Assembly (NCBI GenBank): GCA_020698575.1
Contig: CM036251.1
Location: 6,465,788 to 6,529,787 of the forward strand
Direction of reading: 5' to 3'
DNA: 64,000 nucleotides
Source of the DNA: Bostrychus sinensis
Taxonomy: Eukaryota > Chordata > Actinopteri > Gobiiformes > Eleotridae
Shown: piece by piece, positions 21,014-30,872 of the stretch
How the letters are laid out: the number at the start of each line of letters is the position of its first letter
How positions within the stretch are numbered: position 1 is the stretch's first letter
The notes under the pieces: generated by a model
The model's input: the letters and a program-made list of their open reading frames with translations, nothing else
What the model was told of the DNA's origin: nothing
The model's database searches: none
Translations under genes and position numbers: made by a program

Positions 21014-21066
21014 TTCACTACAGTCACTCACTTTAGGTGTGAGGTGCTGGGGTCAAATCCCTGAAG
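21014..21066 (+). pseudogene. tRNA-Pro relic
   Basis: CAGTCACTCACTTTAGGTG, TGAGGTGCTGGGGTCAAATC and CCTGA follow the anticodon and T arms of tRNA-Pro, with the anticodon altered to TAG. The 5' half is not recognisable. Confidence 0.55.
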
Positions 21067-21801
21067 GCAGAGCCCTGGTTAATGCATTTGATCAAGCCAA
21101 CTTACTTCAAACACTTACTGCCTCATTTAATTTGCAGCAGTCTGAGTTCAACAATGCAAAAACTTTAATGCTTTATCAAATCTGGAGTTCCAGCCCTTTT
21201 GTGTAAGACATGTTTTACAGATAGTGGGACAAAACAGTCTTTATGATAGCTGGACAAATTTTGAAATAAGTTTTGGATGCTCTTAGAGCAAATTGGCATT
21301 GGAGCCTGCTAATACAGCTTTAAGGGTGGAGTAGGCCATTTTTAAACAAGACTAGCATTCAAGCCCCCTTCTTAAAGTGCTGCAGGGCAAAACTCTTGCT
21401 CTGCCCCACAATGCAGCCCCCATGACACAGTAGTGGGCAAACTCCAGGCCACCCCATCTTTTTCTCCATCTGACCTTTAGCTTTGCGCAGTGGCCTACGT
21501 AGCCTATGAGCTCAATCCCAGGCGCGATTATTGTAGTTTAAAACTTTACCCAGTACCCCACCTTGACGACTTGAAATATAGTCAATTTTTGACAGTCTCT
21601 AAGGAGGCTGATATCTATGCAAAATAACAAAAATCCATAAACATTTTCTGCTTCACCATGTGCAGAGACCCATCTTAAGAGACATGATCCAGCTCTACCC
21701 CGCGTGGCTCTGAGGATGCACACAAGCACGTTCTGCAAACAATATCAGGACCAAGCCTCTACCTTGTGTATTTCAAAATTTGTTGGTAACCTGCTTTTCA
21801 T

Positions 21802-21873
21802 GGCTCGTTGGTCTAGGGGTATGATTCTCACTTCGGGTGTGAGAGGTCCCGGGTTCAAGTCCCGGACGAGCCC
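21802..21873 (+). tRNA. tRNA-Pro (CGG)
   Basis: 72 bases with a full cloverleaf. The acceptor GGCTCGT/ACGAGCC, the A box and the T stem CCGGG/CCCGG are perfect, and the T loop is TTCAAGT. The anticodon stem is CTCAC/GTGAG, the same compensated A-T pair as in the TGG gene, but the loop is TTCGGGT with anticodon CGG as in the first gene. A five-T run lies at 21927-21931, 54 bp after the gene. The 5' flank is very close to that of 20437, so it arose by duplication within the array. Confidence 0.92.
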
Positions 21874-22060
21874 ACAAGTTACCTGTAAGGTCTCTGGAAG
21901 TGAAGAAATTAAAAATTATCTTTGGGTTTTTGAGAGTGCAGTCTTGTTGCATTGACCTCCAATGTTAAGCACATGAGAAAAACACAACCATATGTTACTT
22001 TTAACAAAAGCAAAGACTAAGACATTGCACAAACAAGCACTTTTTTCTATAAAGAAATGT

Positions 22061-22132
22061 GGCTTGTTTGTCTAGGGGTATGATTTTCGCTTAGAATGTG
22101 AGAGGTCTCGGGTTAAAATCCTGCACAAGGCC
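22061..22132 (+). pseudogene. tRNA-Pro pseudogene, full length
   Basis: Colinear over 72 bases with the intact genes, but with about 17 differences. The anticodon is AGA in loop TTAGAAT, the T loop begins TTA rather than TTC (B box broken), and the last acceptor bases AAGGC no longer pair cleanly. It lies 188 bp after the third gene. Confidence 0.8.
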
Positions 22133-22140
22133 ATTTCTAG

Positions 22141-23029
22141 TGCTTTATAGAAGCCTCCAAGTCTGTTTTCAGTTCAAAGCCCAGAGTACCCCATATGACA
22201 ACACAGAGCCCTCAGTGTTGTTATTGCAGGTGAAAAGTATCACATAGCTACATTTAAAACACAAATCTATGCAGTCAACTGAACACAAATATATTTTCTA
22301 ACTTTTCCTGCAAGTCTGTTAAAAATGAGACAGTATTGCAAAAAATCCACCAGTTTTGGGGTATTGTCAGTTTTTTAGAACAAAATATAGAAATACAGAA
22401 AAATATAGAAATACAGAAAATATATTTGTATTGAGTTGACGGCTTAGTTCAATATTTTAAAGGCATCAGTGTGATACTTAGGACTATGTTCTCGTGTGAC
22501 AAGATCTCTCAAAAATCCACCGATTTTATAGTTGTACCATCAGCAGTTTCAGTATTTTTCATTTTGCCTGCTCGAAATGTATTTTTATGGTGCGATGGGG
22601 TGATGCAACACTGGTGACATTCAATTCAAAGGCACAGTGACAAAGAGTTTAACAGCTTCAACTTGTCAGCTGTTACTGAGACAAACTGTAGAGGTCCATG
22701 ACAGGTTTTTGGCGTTGTGAAAGTCTGTAGGACATAAGACCTGGTGCACTTGACAGGTTTTTAAATTCGTCTAGTGGCATCTCAATCATCAACACAGAGT
22801 GAACAGACCCTAAGCCTCTGTCGCACTGTACTGAAATGTCATGTTGTGCTTGGCTTAAAATCTGGTACAATATGTCATAATATTACAATATTGCGTGTTT
22901 GAATTGCATATAAGCTAGAGGGGCACTTGAATTTTCCTTCGGGGATGCATGCAGTAGGCTATCCTGTCTGTCTAAAGATCATTTTCATGTTAAATAATCA
23001 CAGTAAAATGTCCTTTCATTGTATTCAAT
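22141..23029. other. Array edge, then unassigned
   Basis: Up to about 22225 the array's ACCCCATATGACAACACAGAG block is present. The rest shows no gene or named repeat, apart from a short GAAATACAGAAAAATATA duplication at about 22385-22420. Confidence 0.4.
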
Positions 23030-23031
23030 TA

Positions 23032-23519
23032 CCGTATTTTCCGGACTATAGAGCGCACCTGAATATAAGCCGCACCCACTAAGTTTAAAAAAAAAAAAAA
23101 ATTTACATATACAAGCCGCACTGGACAATAAGCCGCCGATATCCAGGTTGAGAAATTAGATATTTACGGGATACACAGAAAGATTTTGTACCGTAAATGT
23201 TTATTTATAAACCTGAGCTGTTTGTTTCCGGACAGTGCCTGTAACACGGCAGTAAAAGTGCTGATCAAACAAAACAGAAAAGTAATTGATGGCTTTATTC
23301 ATCTTCCTCCTGAGCACTGAACCCACTGAAGTCGTCTTCTTCAGTGTCGGAGTTGAACAGCCTCAGAAAAGCTTCGTCACATACCTTTTTAGTGTCTCTG
23401 TTGGTGTTGCCCGCCCCCTGGTGGCTGAAGAAAAATCCATAGAAAAGCCGCATCTTTGTATAAGCCGCATGGTTCAAAGTGTGGGAAAAAGGTAGCGGCT
23501 TATAGTCCAGAAAATATGG
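23032..23519. mobile_element. pogo-like (Tc1/mariner) element, copy 1
   Basis: Left end CCGTATTTTCCGGACTATA after TA (23030-23031). Right end TATAGTCCAGAAAATATGG, followed by AA instead of TA. Subterminal ATAAGCCGCA motifs recur. It contains the tail of a transposase on the minus strand (stop at 23295). Confidence 0.75.
23295..23436 (-). pseudogene. pogo-like transposase, acidic C-terminus
   Basis: The minus-strand frame ends KKVCDEAFLRLFNSDTEEDD then FSGFSAQEEDE and a TAA. The core LFxSDTExxxFxGF also closes the reading frame in the elements at 30873 and 39166. Such acidic (E/D)xFxGF tails follow the DDE_1 domain in pogo/jerky-type transposases. The catalytic domain is absent here, and no function is likely. 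Confidence 0.6.
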
Positions 23520-23958
23520 AAGTTTAATTGTATTTAGACAAATTAGCTTTGTAAACAAACCTTTGATGATGTTGTGGTCCAGAGACAGACTTTGCACAGT
23601 ATTTCACTGAGAGTTGACTCAAGTGGAATACTGTGATGGGACTTAAACAATGTAGATTACATGCAAAGCAATTGCCATTAATGCTATTATATCCATCATT
23701 TGTTCTACTTCTTTTTTTTGTCTGTGGAAGCAGACGTAGCAAGTCCTCAGTTAGACACCTTTTGCCTTGAAAGAATTCAGCATAATACCAACTGTGTAGG
23801 CCTGCTAGCTAACAGAAGCCTTGGATCCATTTTGGGGAGTGCATTATTAGTGCATTCAGCATGAAACAGTTTGTTTTTTAAACCTAATTTTACATCATTT
23901 GCTTCTTTTGTCCCACCAGTACTGAAAAATTCTTGCCAAAGCCCAGTACCTATAATTT

Positions 23959-24199
23959 TTGTGGTTCTCAAACTGTGGTGTGGGGACCACTGTTGGTATG
24001 CAGAGGTACTCATGAGTCTTTTGCAGTTCAAACACTGATTTAGTTTTACTCCTGTTTAAGCACTGCTCTGGTTTGAAACGTGGACCACTCCTTCGTCCTG
24101 GTTTAGGCACAGCTTAGTCCTGGTTTAGTGATTAAAATGGTACTTGGAAAGTACAATATTTTCTGAGGTGGTACTTGTGAAAAGTTTGAGAATGTGCTA
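23959..24199 (+). mobile_element. hAT (Charlie-like) MITE
   Basis: Left end GTGGTTCTCAAACTGTGG, right end AAAAGTTTGAGAA: the inverted pair typical of Charlie-type hAT elements. The interior holds repeated TCCTGGTTTAG phrases, as in 59880-60117. Target duplication not resolved. Confidence 0.65.
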
Positions 24200-24391
24200 A
24201 AGAAATCAAACCAATTAGAAATAAATTGTAACATATCCAATTCCATCCATTAACAGCTCACACTACTAACTTGGGAGTAGTGTGAGCTGTTTTTTTACTT
24301 TTGAGTCCTAAAATAACAAAAACTTGCTTTGCTTCCTGCAAATTAAAAACATCGCTAAAATTAAAAGTTTTCTTTCATTTGCAAACTTAGG

Positions 24392-24848
24392 AATCAGTCA
24401 AAAATCTGTAAATCGTCTTCAGTTAATACAAAATTCAGTTGCAAGACTTGGAGACATGAACATATTACACTTGTTTTAGCCTCCCTGCACTGGTTACCAA
24501 TTAGTTTTAGAATTGATTTTTTTAAAATTGTGTTAATCACTTTTAAAGCCCTGAATGGCCTCCTACATTTCTGACTTACTCTCTCCTTATGTCCCAGGTC
24601 GCTGCCTTCACTCCTCAGACGACTCTGTGGTCACTTTCAAATCTAAACTTAAAGCACACTTTTTTAGGAAGGCCTTTTTACAGTAATTGTATTTCGGTTT
24701 TATTGATTTTAATAATGTTTTTTTTTATCATTTTTTGCTTGTTTGTTTTTAAATGTTTTATTATGTGTTGTCTGTTTTTGCTCATTTTCTGTGAAGCACT
24801 TTGTAAACCTTGTTTTTGAAAGTGCTATATAAATAAAGTTATTATTAC
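24392..24848 (+). mobile_element. LINE (L2/Rex1-like) 3' end, pseudogene
   Basis: Broken frames read LQLIQNSVARL, ASLHWLPISFRIDF, FKALNGL and FKSKLKAHF in order. This is the C-terminal region after the reverse transcriptase of L2/Rex1-type LINEs. A 3' tail ends AAGTGCTATATAAATAAAG. Everything 5' of this is missing. Confidence 0.75.
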
Positions 24849-25421
24849 TCCAAAGTTGAAGCAATTAAAAACCCCAGACTGACTTCAAACATGCCACATC
24901 TGCATCTGTCAGAACACATAAATTAGAAATATATGCAAGCAAAACAAAAATGTCAGAGGCAATTTATCTGGAACACGTCTTTGTAATCTCTCTCCTAACT
25001 CACGCACTAATGCAGGTGTGACTTTTGTTGGTTGCTCTTTGTCCTGTTTCAGCCTGAAGTGTGACTCTCATCATTGCAGACATAATCCGCTACATTGAAC
25101 ACGAATAAACTTCCCTATAGTTATTGAGTGTTCTCGAGTGAATGCTCCGCTTCTCCGCCTGGCACTCAGAAACGAATCTCCTCCAAAAATAATCCCTCAC
25201 AACATGCGTGCACCCCTTGGTTTTTGAAAAGTTAATTTCAGGGTTGCATAGACAGCTCTTTTATGGCATGGCACACTCCCATGGTCCCTCGTGTGGAGAA
25301 GGGCAAGCTGTTTTTTTTTTAAGATTGCTTTAAAGTGAGCTCAAATAAGACCAAAAAAAAAAAAAAAAAAAAAAAGAAGATTTTAGCTGTTTTTGTATCA
25401 TATTAGCTGTAAAAGTTATTG
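24849..25421. other. Unassigned stretch
   Basis: A poly(A) run lies at about 25353-25375. No gene recognised. Confidence 0.4.
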
Positions 25422-25429
25422 GTGTAGAG

Positions 25430-26204
25430 CAGCTGTTCCCAAAGTGTGGTCCGGGGCCCCCTGGGGGTCCGCGAAGGTACTGCAGGGGGCCCCCCAGAGG
25501 CTGTCTATATTAAGTACATAAAAAGAAATTGACTTTGAAATGCACTGAAAAAAAAAAAAAAAAACCAATGCTGCAAAAACTCATCCGCCAAGATTTTTGA
25601 GTTTTGGTGATCAACTCAAAATCTCAAGTTTTCAACAAGTAATATTTTTTTACTCACCAAATTTAACGTTCATATGTCTAAAAACTTGAAATTTTAAGTT
25701 TTACTCACTATCTTTATTTTTTCCAACTCATCTTACAGCCAACTGACTGAAGTATTATTGATAATAATAAAAACTAAACATTTAACAAAAGAATAACTTT
25801 TTCTGAACACTGTAAGTTGGCTGTAAGATGAGTAAAAAAATAATGATAGAGAGAAAAACTTAAAAATTAGAAAAGTTTTTAGACGTATGAACATCAAATT
25901 AAGTGAAAGTGTGGAAAACTTGAGATTTTGAGTTGGCCCCAAAAATCTTGAGGGATCCTTTGCCTTGAGTTATTGAGTTTTTGCAGCTTTTTAAATTTTT
26001 TTACAGTGTATTTGTTTAAAAATATAACTTTAAAACACTTTTTAGCCAATAGTCAGTGTCTTTTGTAATGTTTTTTATAGAAATAAATGGAGAAAAACAT
26101 GAAAATAAAATTTGGGATCGAGGGAAGTTGTATTGTTGGGGGTCCACAGTGGGATTTTGGTAAATTTAAGAGGGCCGTGACGCTCCTGGCTTTGGGAATG
26201 GCTG
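25430..26204 (+). mobile_element. hAT element with nested palindrome
   Basis: Ends CAGCTGTTCCCAAAGTGTGG and GCTTTGGGAATGGCTG. It is flanked by a perfect 8-bp target duplication GTGTAGAG (25422-25429 and 26205-26212). Non-autonomous, with GC-rich subterminal GGGGTCC blocks. A palindromic element occupies 25543-26008, so the hAT sequence itself is only about 310 bp. A related, uninterrupted copy lies inverted at 37523-37824. Confidence 0.9.
25543..26008. mobile_element. Palindromic CACTG element (nested)
   Basis: A 466-bp imperfect palindrome. The left arm reads CACTGAAAAA..., GCTGCAAAAACTCA, AACTCAAAATCTCAAGTTTT and ACTCATCTTACAGCCAAC; the right arm gives the reverse complements in reverse order, ending TTACAGTG. 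The arms meet near 25770. The ends resemble those of 44177-44747. Confidence 0.8.
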
Positions 26205-26585
26205 GTGTAGAGAGTTCTTGCATTGTTCAGATTTGTATCCATAATAAAGAAGCTATGTGCAGACATAATGCAGGATGTTGGCTGTGTTATGAGACCACAG
26301 AAATGTTTACAACCAATTTGGAGCCTGCGGACTTGAATTAATTTGTAGAAGATATAAAAGACTGAAATGTTTGTTGGCAGTGGAGGCATTTTGGTGACAA
26401 GTTGGAGGCAAGAGACTAATAAATCAGATTGTTTATCCAAAATGAACAAATGGTTTACTCAGGGAACAAGAAGATAAGAAACATATCATACCTTTCTAAA
26501 AGTAACAGGTGATGGTAATGGCCCCTGAGATTAAGAGAACTACAAGGAAAGCATCTATAGCCTTCTTAAATGACACTAATATAAG

Positions 26586-26735
26586 CACCCCTTAGAAAGA
26601 ATCCACAGTAACACAGGGAGGACATGCAGACAGAGAGATTACTGCATGAAATGGCTGGCTTGAGGCTTTAATTTACAACCAACCTTGCTAAAAAGCAGAA
26701 GGGCCACCCACTCTGCCACTGTGCGCCCTACTAAC
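26586..26735 (-). repeat. SINE-like teleost repeat, inverted
   Basis: ATCCACAGTAACACAGGGAGG, ACATGCAGACAG and a head CCACCCACTCTGCCACTGTGCG are the reverse complement of the tRNA-headed repeat. Confidence 0.6.
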
Positions 26736-26959
26736 TGTATTTGTCTATCATAAAAAGTGGAAAAAGCTTCATACATCCTAATGACATTTTCACTACAGCA
26801 GCCCATAAAGGTGAGCAGTTCCTCTACGAAATGTGCATTTTCTTCTTTTCTCATTTAATTTTGCATCAAGTTTTAGCTCACCTGCCTTTACACACATATG
26901 AACTTAAGTGGCGTCCCATTCTTAATCCATAAGGTTTAATATGACATCGGCCCATCCTT

Positions 26960-27310
26960 TGCATCACTTTTTTGAGTATTTATGAGAATTTTTGATCATT
27001 CTTCCTTTGTGAGGTCAGACACTGATGTTGTAGAGAAGTCCTGGCTCACAGTCTTTGCTTTAATTCATCCCAAAGGTGTTCTGTCAGGTTGAGGTCAGGA
27101 CTCTGTGCAGGTTCAGTCAACTTCTTCCACACCAAACTCACTCATCCATGTCTTTGTTGGAACAGGAAGTGGCCATCACCGAACTTCTTCACAAAGATTT
27201 CCACAAAGCTGCAGCCTAGGTGCTTGGTTTTCTACACCTGTGGCCATGGAAGTGATTGAAACACTTCAGTTATTTGGGTGGGTGACTGAATACTTTCAGA
27301 AATATAGTTT
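26960..27310 (-). mobile_element. Tc1-like transposon remnant
   Basis: Minus-strand frames contain QSPDLNLTEHLWDELKQRL and, after a frameshift, TSVSDLTKEE. These match the SPDLNPIEHLWDEL region, with the last catalytic acidic residue of the DD34E triad, and the following segment of fish Tc1-like transposases. Stops and shifts interrupt the frame. The rest of the transposase and the terminal repeats are not clear, though 27280-27300 may be near one end. Confidence 0.75.
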
Positions 27311-27811
27311 ATTATTAATGAGGTATTTCCTTCTTGGCTTACAGTCAAGCTTTTGCCATTTGTCACTGTGAGATCTGCGCCTTTAATCCAAGACCATTTT
27401 CCTAGACTTTACCCTGACCTTTATCCTGACAGCTTACACTTCTTGTCCTGTTAAATTCTTCTTTAATTATAGTTTCAGTTTTCCCAGCCTGCACTCGCTA
27501 ATAGCCGTAGCTTTGTGGCCCCGTGGTGCTGTGTCACTCAAATGCAAAATCTATAGAGTGGATCAACCGTGGCTAAGCGTGAAAAGTTAACTCTGGCTAA
27601 TAGGCCTCTGCTACCTGGGGGCTTTGCTTTTAATCTAAACACAAAACAACACCATCCATCACGCGGCTAAATTGGCTCAACGCATGCACAACAACACACC
27701 TGTGGGATTCTCGCTCTTAATGTTAGCACCGGGGCTCGCTGAAAATTGATTATTCACACGGGTCACGCCTGGGAAGACTTTTGAAAATCTCATTACAAGC
27801 CTGCAATGTCA
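27311..27811. other. Unassigned, possibly unique sequence
   Basis: 27480-27800 has balanced composition and no repeat hallmarks (no runs, no terminal repeats). It is a candidate conserved noncoding segment. No coding frame recognised. Confidence 0.3.
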
Positions 27812-27894
27812 TGGACAGACAGGAAAGTAACTGGATACTTTTTCTTGTACTTTATGTGTAAAATACTCTTTCCTGAGTACATTTATAACAAAAA

Positions 27895-28005
27895 GTTACT
27901 TAAACTTAAATGGGCAGCAAGAGTGGTAGCTGTAGTAGCAGTAATAGTAGTAGTGCTAGTAATAATAATATTGGTAACAGCAGTAGTACTGGTAGTAGTA
28001 CAAAG
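27895..28005. repeat. Degenerate GTA trinucleotide tract
   Basis: AGTGGTAGCTGTAGTAGCAG-type triplets preceded by an AAAAGTTACTTAAACTTA phrase. The Val-rich frame through it is a product of the repeat. Confidence 0.7.
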
Positions 28006-28445
28006 AAGTTAGTCTGGTATCCCTTAGCCTAAATTTTGTTTCTATAGGCGGAACAATGACAGGCGGAGTAACCAATCAGAGAAATGAAGAGCGACCCAAA
28101 CAAACATGGCGGTTTGTTGATTTTGTCATAAAACTCCAGAATAAGACGTATTAAGATCAGCTCTGTACTTATTTGTGATCAGGGACAGCAGAAGCCAGTT
28201 GTACAAAGACTTGTGACAAAAGTGGGTTTGTTTGAATGCGGTTGTTTCGTCGGACGTCAGTGGGACTTTACTGTTGTTAAAATAGAAACAAAACAAAGAG
28301 ACAAAAAGTCCCACGGAGGACTGAACAAAAAGACTTCAGCAGAGCCAGTAGGTGACGTAGGAAAGCTGTAAACACTGTTAATCAGGTCAGAGAAGTTATA
28401 GAAAACTCTTGTTGAATGAAGCAGACATTTTCTCTGATGGACCGT
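28006..28445 (-). repeat. Dispersed repeat, family D, long copy
   Basis: Contains AGTCTGGTATCCCTTAGCC, GGCGGAACAATGA, CAAACAAACATGGCGG, GATCAGCTCTGTACTTATT, GCCAGTTGTACAAAG and ATCAGGTCAGAGAAGTT in order. This is the most complete family D copy apart from the interrupted one at 55180-56965. It has trinucleotide tracts on both sides. Confidence 0.7.
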
Positions 28446-28454
28446 GGACGTGTT

Positions 28455-28535
28455 TGTAGTTGTAGTAGTAGCAGCAGATGTCATAGTGATAGTAGTAGCG
28501 GCTGTAGTAGTAGTAGTAGTGATAATAGTTGTACT
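28455..28535. repeat. Degenerate GTA trinucleotide tract
   Basis: GTAGTTGTAGTAGTAGCAGC and similar triplets, lying between family D and family G sequence. Confidence 0.7.
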
Positions 28536-28545
28536 TAAATCAAAT

Positions 28546-28783
28546 AAATCAAAGCTCTCAGTCTGGCACCAACCCCAGCTCACAGCTCCAGGAGAGGCCT
28601 GTCCTGAAACACAGGGGCAGCAACGCAACAATCATATATTCAACACAGAGAGAGGACGCCTACAAATATTTATTCTACATTTTACACAAGGACACCAAAG
28701 AAAAAGAGGGGCATTATCTTAATAAGTGGAGGACTTAAAGGCTGGCCTGTACAAACAAAAGTGGGACAGGTGGTCACCCAAAC
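28546..28783 (+). mobile_element. Family G element, left-truncated
   Basis: CCCAGCTCACAGCTCCAGG, TATTTATTCTACATTTTAC and a right end GTGGGACAGGTGGTCACCC match the right half of 51255-51773. Confidence 0.65.
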
Positions 28784-28867
28784 GCACCATGAAGAAGGAA
28801 AAAATGGGTGAAAAAAGTGTTGATATTCATGTTACCAGTGTTTAGTTTGTGAAGTGAGATTATCTGC

Positions 28868-29600
28868 AGAGGTGGAAAGTAATGTAATAGATACGTTAAG
28901 TACATTTTGAAGTACAACAACAACTTTTACTTTTGCATTTTTTGAGGAAAACTTGTAGGCCTACTTCTACTCAAGTCATTTTTTTACATATGTATTTAAA
29001 TATAGCAAACTATTTTGTGAACTTTGGCTAAGTGCTATAGTAACAGCAAGTTGTGATAGTAGTGATAGTAGCAGTTGTTGTAACAGTGATAGAAGACGTA
29101 GTAGTGGTCATAGTAGTAGCGGTAATTGCAGTAAGTATTTTGAATTAACATCACTATTTTATACCACTGAACTGTGTAATTTTAAAAACATTTCAGAGTA
29201 ATATAATGGGCTCCTTATTGTGGGATCTCTCCTCCTAAAATTGTTACTGCAAAATAATCAATTATAAGTAAAAGTTCTCAACAAAACCAGTTCTTGAGCA
29301 AAAGTAAAAAGGTTTACTTAAGAAGAAAGTGCTTTTACTACTTCTACTACTACTACTACTATTACAACTACTGTTAATATCAACCAATCAACATTTATTT
29401 ATACAGCCCTTTACAACACTCAGTGCTTTCCATATAAAATTAGCATTTGTCATAGTGATAGTAGTAGCAGCTGTAGTATTAGTGATAATAGTACTTGCAT
29501 TATAAGTACCTTACACTCTTTAGTCATTTACTTATACTCAAATAACATTGTTGATTAATTTTACTTCTACCCAAGTAAAATTATTTATAAGTAACTGTAC
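28868..29600. repeat. Tracts of GTA/ACT triplets and ACTTTTAC repeat
   Basis: AGAGGTGGAAAGTAATGTAA at the left and AGTAACTGTACTTTTCC at the right resemble the ends of a common fish repeat built of ACTTTTACTTGAGT phrases. Triplet tracts lie at about 29040-29130, 29335-29380 and 29450-29490. A TTATTTATACAGCCCTTTAC scrap is at 29393. Confidence 0.5.
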
Positions 29601-30302
29601 TTTTCCTGATCGATCCATGGATTGACTAGAAATACAAGAGATCTGTGTGGATAAATCTGTCCAGTCAAAACAAATGGAGTATTAGGCAACTGAATGCTGC
29701 TGTGTTGTAGCTTCTTTGTACATTTAAAGTAAAACCTCACTTTTGGCATTAATTATGTCTAATTAAAAGAATTTGCAATCACAGAACAGTGGGATGCATT
29801 TATAAAAGAAAGCTGCTAATTACACAAAATCCAAATACAGTTAAATTGTGATTTTCACGCAGCAGGAGTTACAGTTTTAATTGTTTTTATTTGTAGAGTG
29901 AGAGGAACTGTAAACTGTTCAGAGTGTTGTAAGCCTGAGAGAAACTTTGGGAAATTGGTGAAAGAAAAACAATAAAAGGAAGACACATAAGTTTTACCAG
30001 AGATGTGAATGTAAAGGATCAATAAGTGCAGAGACACACGCTGTTTGTTTTTAACTCAAATATTACATTATCAAATACTACAGCTCACAAACTTACAGTA
30101 AATACATATATACAGTGAAGCACGAAATTATTCATTGTTCAAATGTAAAAAAACAAAAACACTGGGAAATATTTTTTTTCCCACAATGATACCTCTTGTA
30201 CATTGCCTTATTATCTTTTGGGAGAAACCTGTGTCATTTCTGGTCAAAAAAAAAAAGGTTGGTTGAATGAAAAGTAAGTAAGCCTTGGCTTTTAAGTTGA
30301 AG
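29601..30302. other. Unassigned stretch
   Basis: AT-rich; no gene or named repeat recognised. Confidence 0.4.
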
Positions 30303-30783
30303 ATGTTTCACCTTCATCCAGGAGGCATGGAGGCAGGAGGCATGAAACTAAGAAGACTTGGTTTCACGTTGTTTGAAGTCCCTTGTCCTGATGGGATGAG
30401 GGGATTTTAGCATAATCTGCTCCTTCTGATGCTAATTGGCAGTACACCTCCACCTGAAGGACACAAACTACTTCTTTGAGGACAGTGATGCCTGAACCTT
30501 AGCCAGAGTGAAAGGATGGTTTGAGCAAGGAGTCAAAGAAGCAATCTTTGTCAGAAAAAAGAAAAACCTCTGAATAGGAATGGTGGTCTAAGATGGAACC
30601 TACAGTCTCCTGAAACAGAACAAGACACTTTCATTCAGGCCCATTAGCATCAGAAGGTCTTCAGGAGGATTAACAACTCTCCCCCTTACTCCTTTAGTTT
30701 TAAATCAGAAACTCAGTTCTCTCACCAGTGTAATTTACAGTATTGGAAAAAAAAAACCTCTTGGATGAAGGTGAAATGTCTTA
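30303..30783 (+). mobile_element. Penelope-like element fragment (GIY-YIG end)
   Basis: At 30470-30570 a frame reads FFEDSDA, a stop, then KGWFEQGVKEAIFVRKKKNL and a stop. After a shift it reads NRNGGLRWN. The pattern (W)FERGVKEAI.VK..KPSLNRGGGLRH is known to me from the C-terminal GIY-YIG endonuclease region of fish Penelope-type proteins. AAGATGTTTCACCTTCATCC at 30303 and its imperfect inverse GGATGAAGGTGAAATGTCTT, ending at 30783, flank the fragment. The reverse transcriptase is absent and the frame is dead. Confidence 0.55.
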
Positions 30784-30872
30784 AACTTAAAAAACAAATC
30801 CAGATCAATTGTTTTTAAACCTTTTTGTTGTGATGTGTTGTTGAGGAAAGGCCAGAAACAAGCCAAGGAGTA

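Larger units (their letters stand above)
19925..22140 (+). repeat. Tandem tRNA-Pro duplication array
   Basis: Three intact tRNA-Pro genes share a 5' flank of about 80-95 bp, with blocks such as GGACCAAGCCTCTACCTTGTG. The first two also share about 320 bp of 3' flank: CTGATCCCACTGGATATGAA, CACTACAATCACCAAGTTTGGG and AAAGCTCCTCCATGTG. The first repeat period is 415 bp (20022 to 20437). Diverged units follow: ACCCCATATGACAACACAGAG recurs at 20932 and 22189. Decayed tRNA-Pro relics lie between the genes. Confidence 0.85.

Noticed and set aside
22061..22132. tRNA-Ser (AGA anticodon)
   Set aside because: Body is tRNA-Pro with a broken B box and acceptor; the AGA triplet is a by-product of decay.
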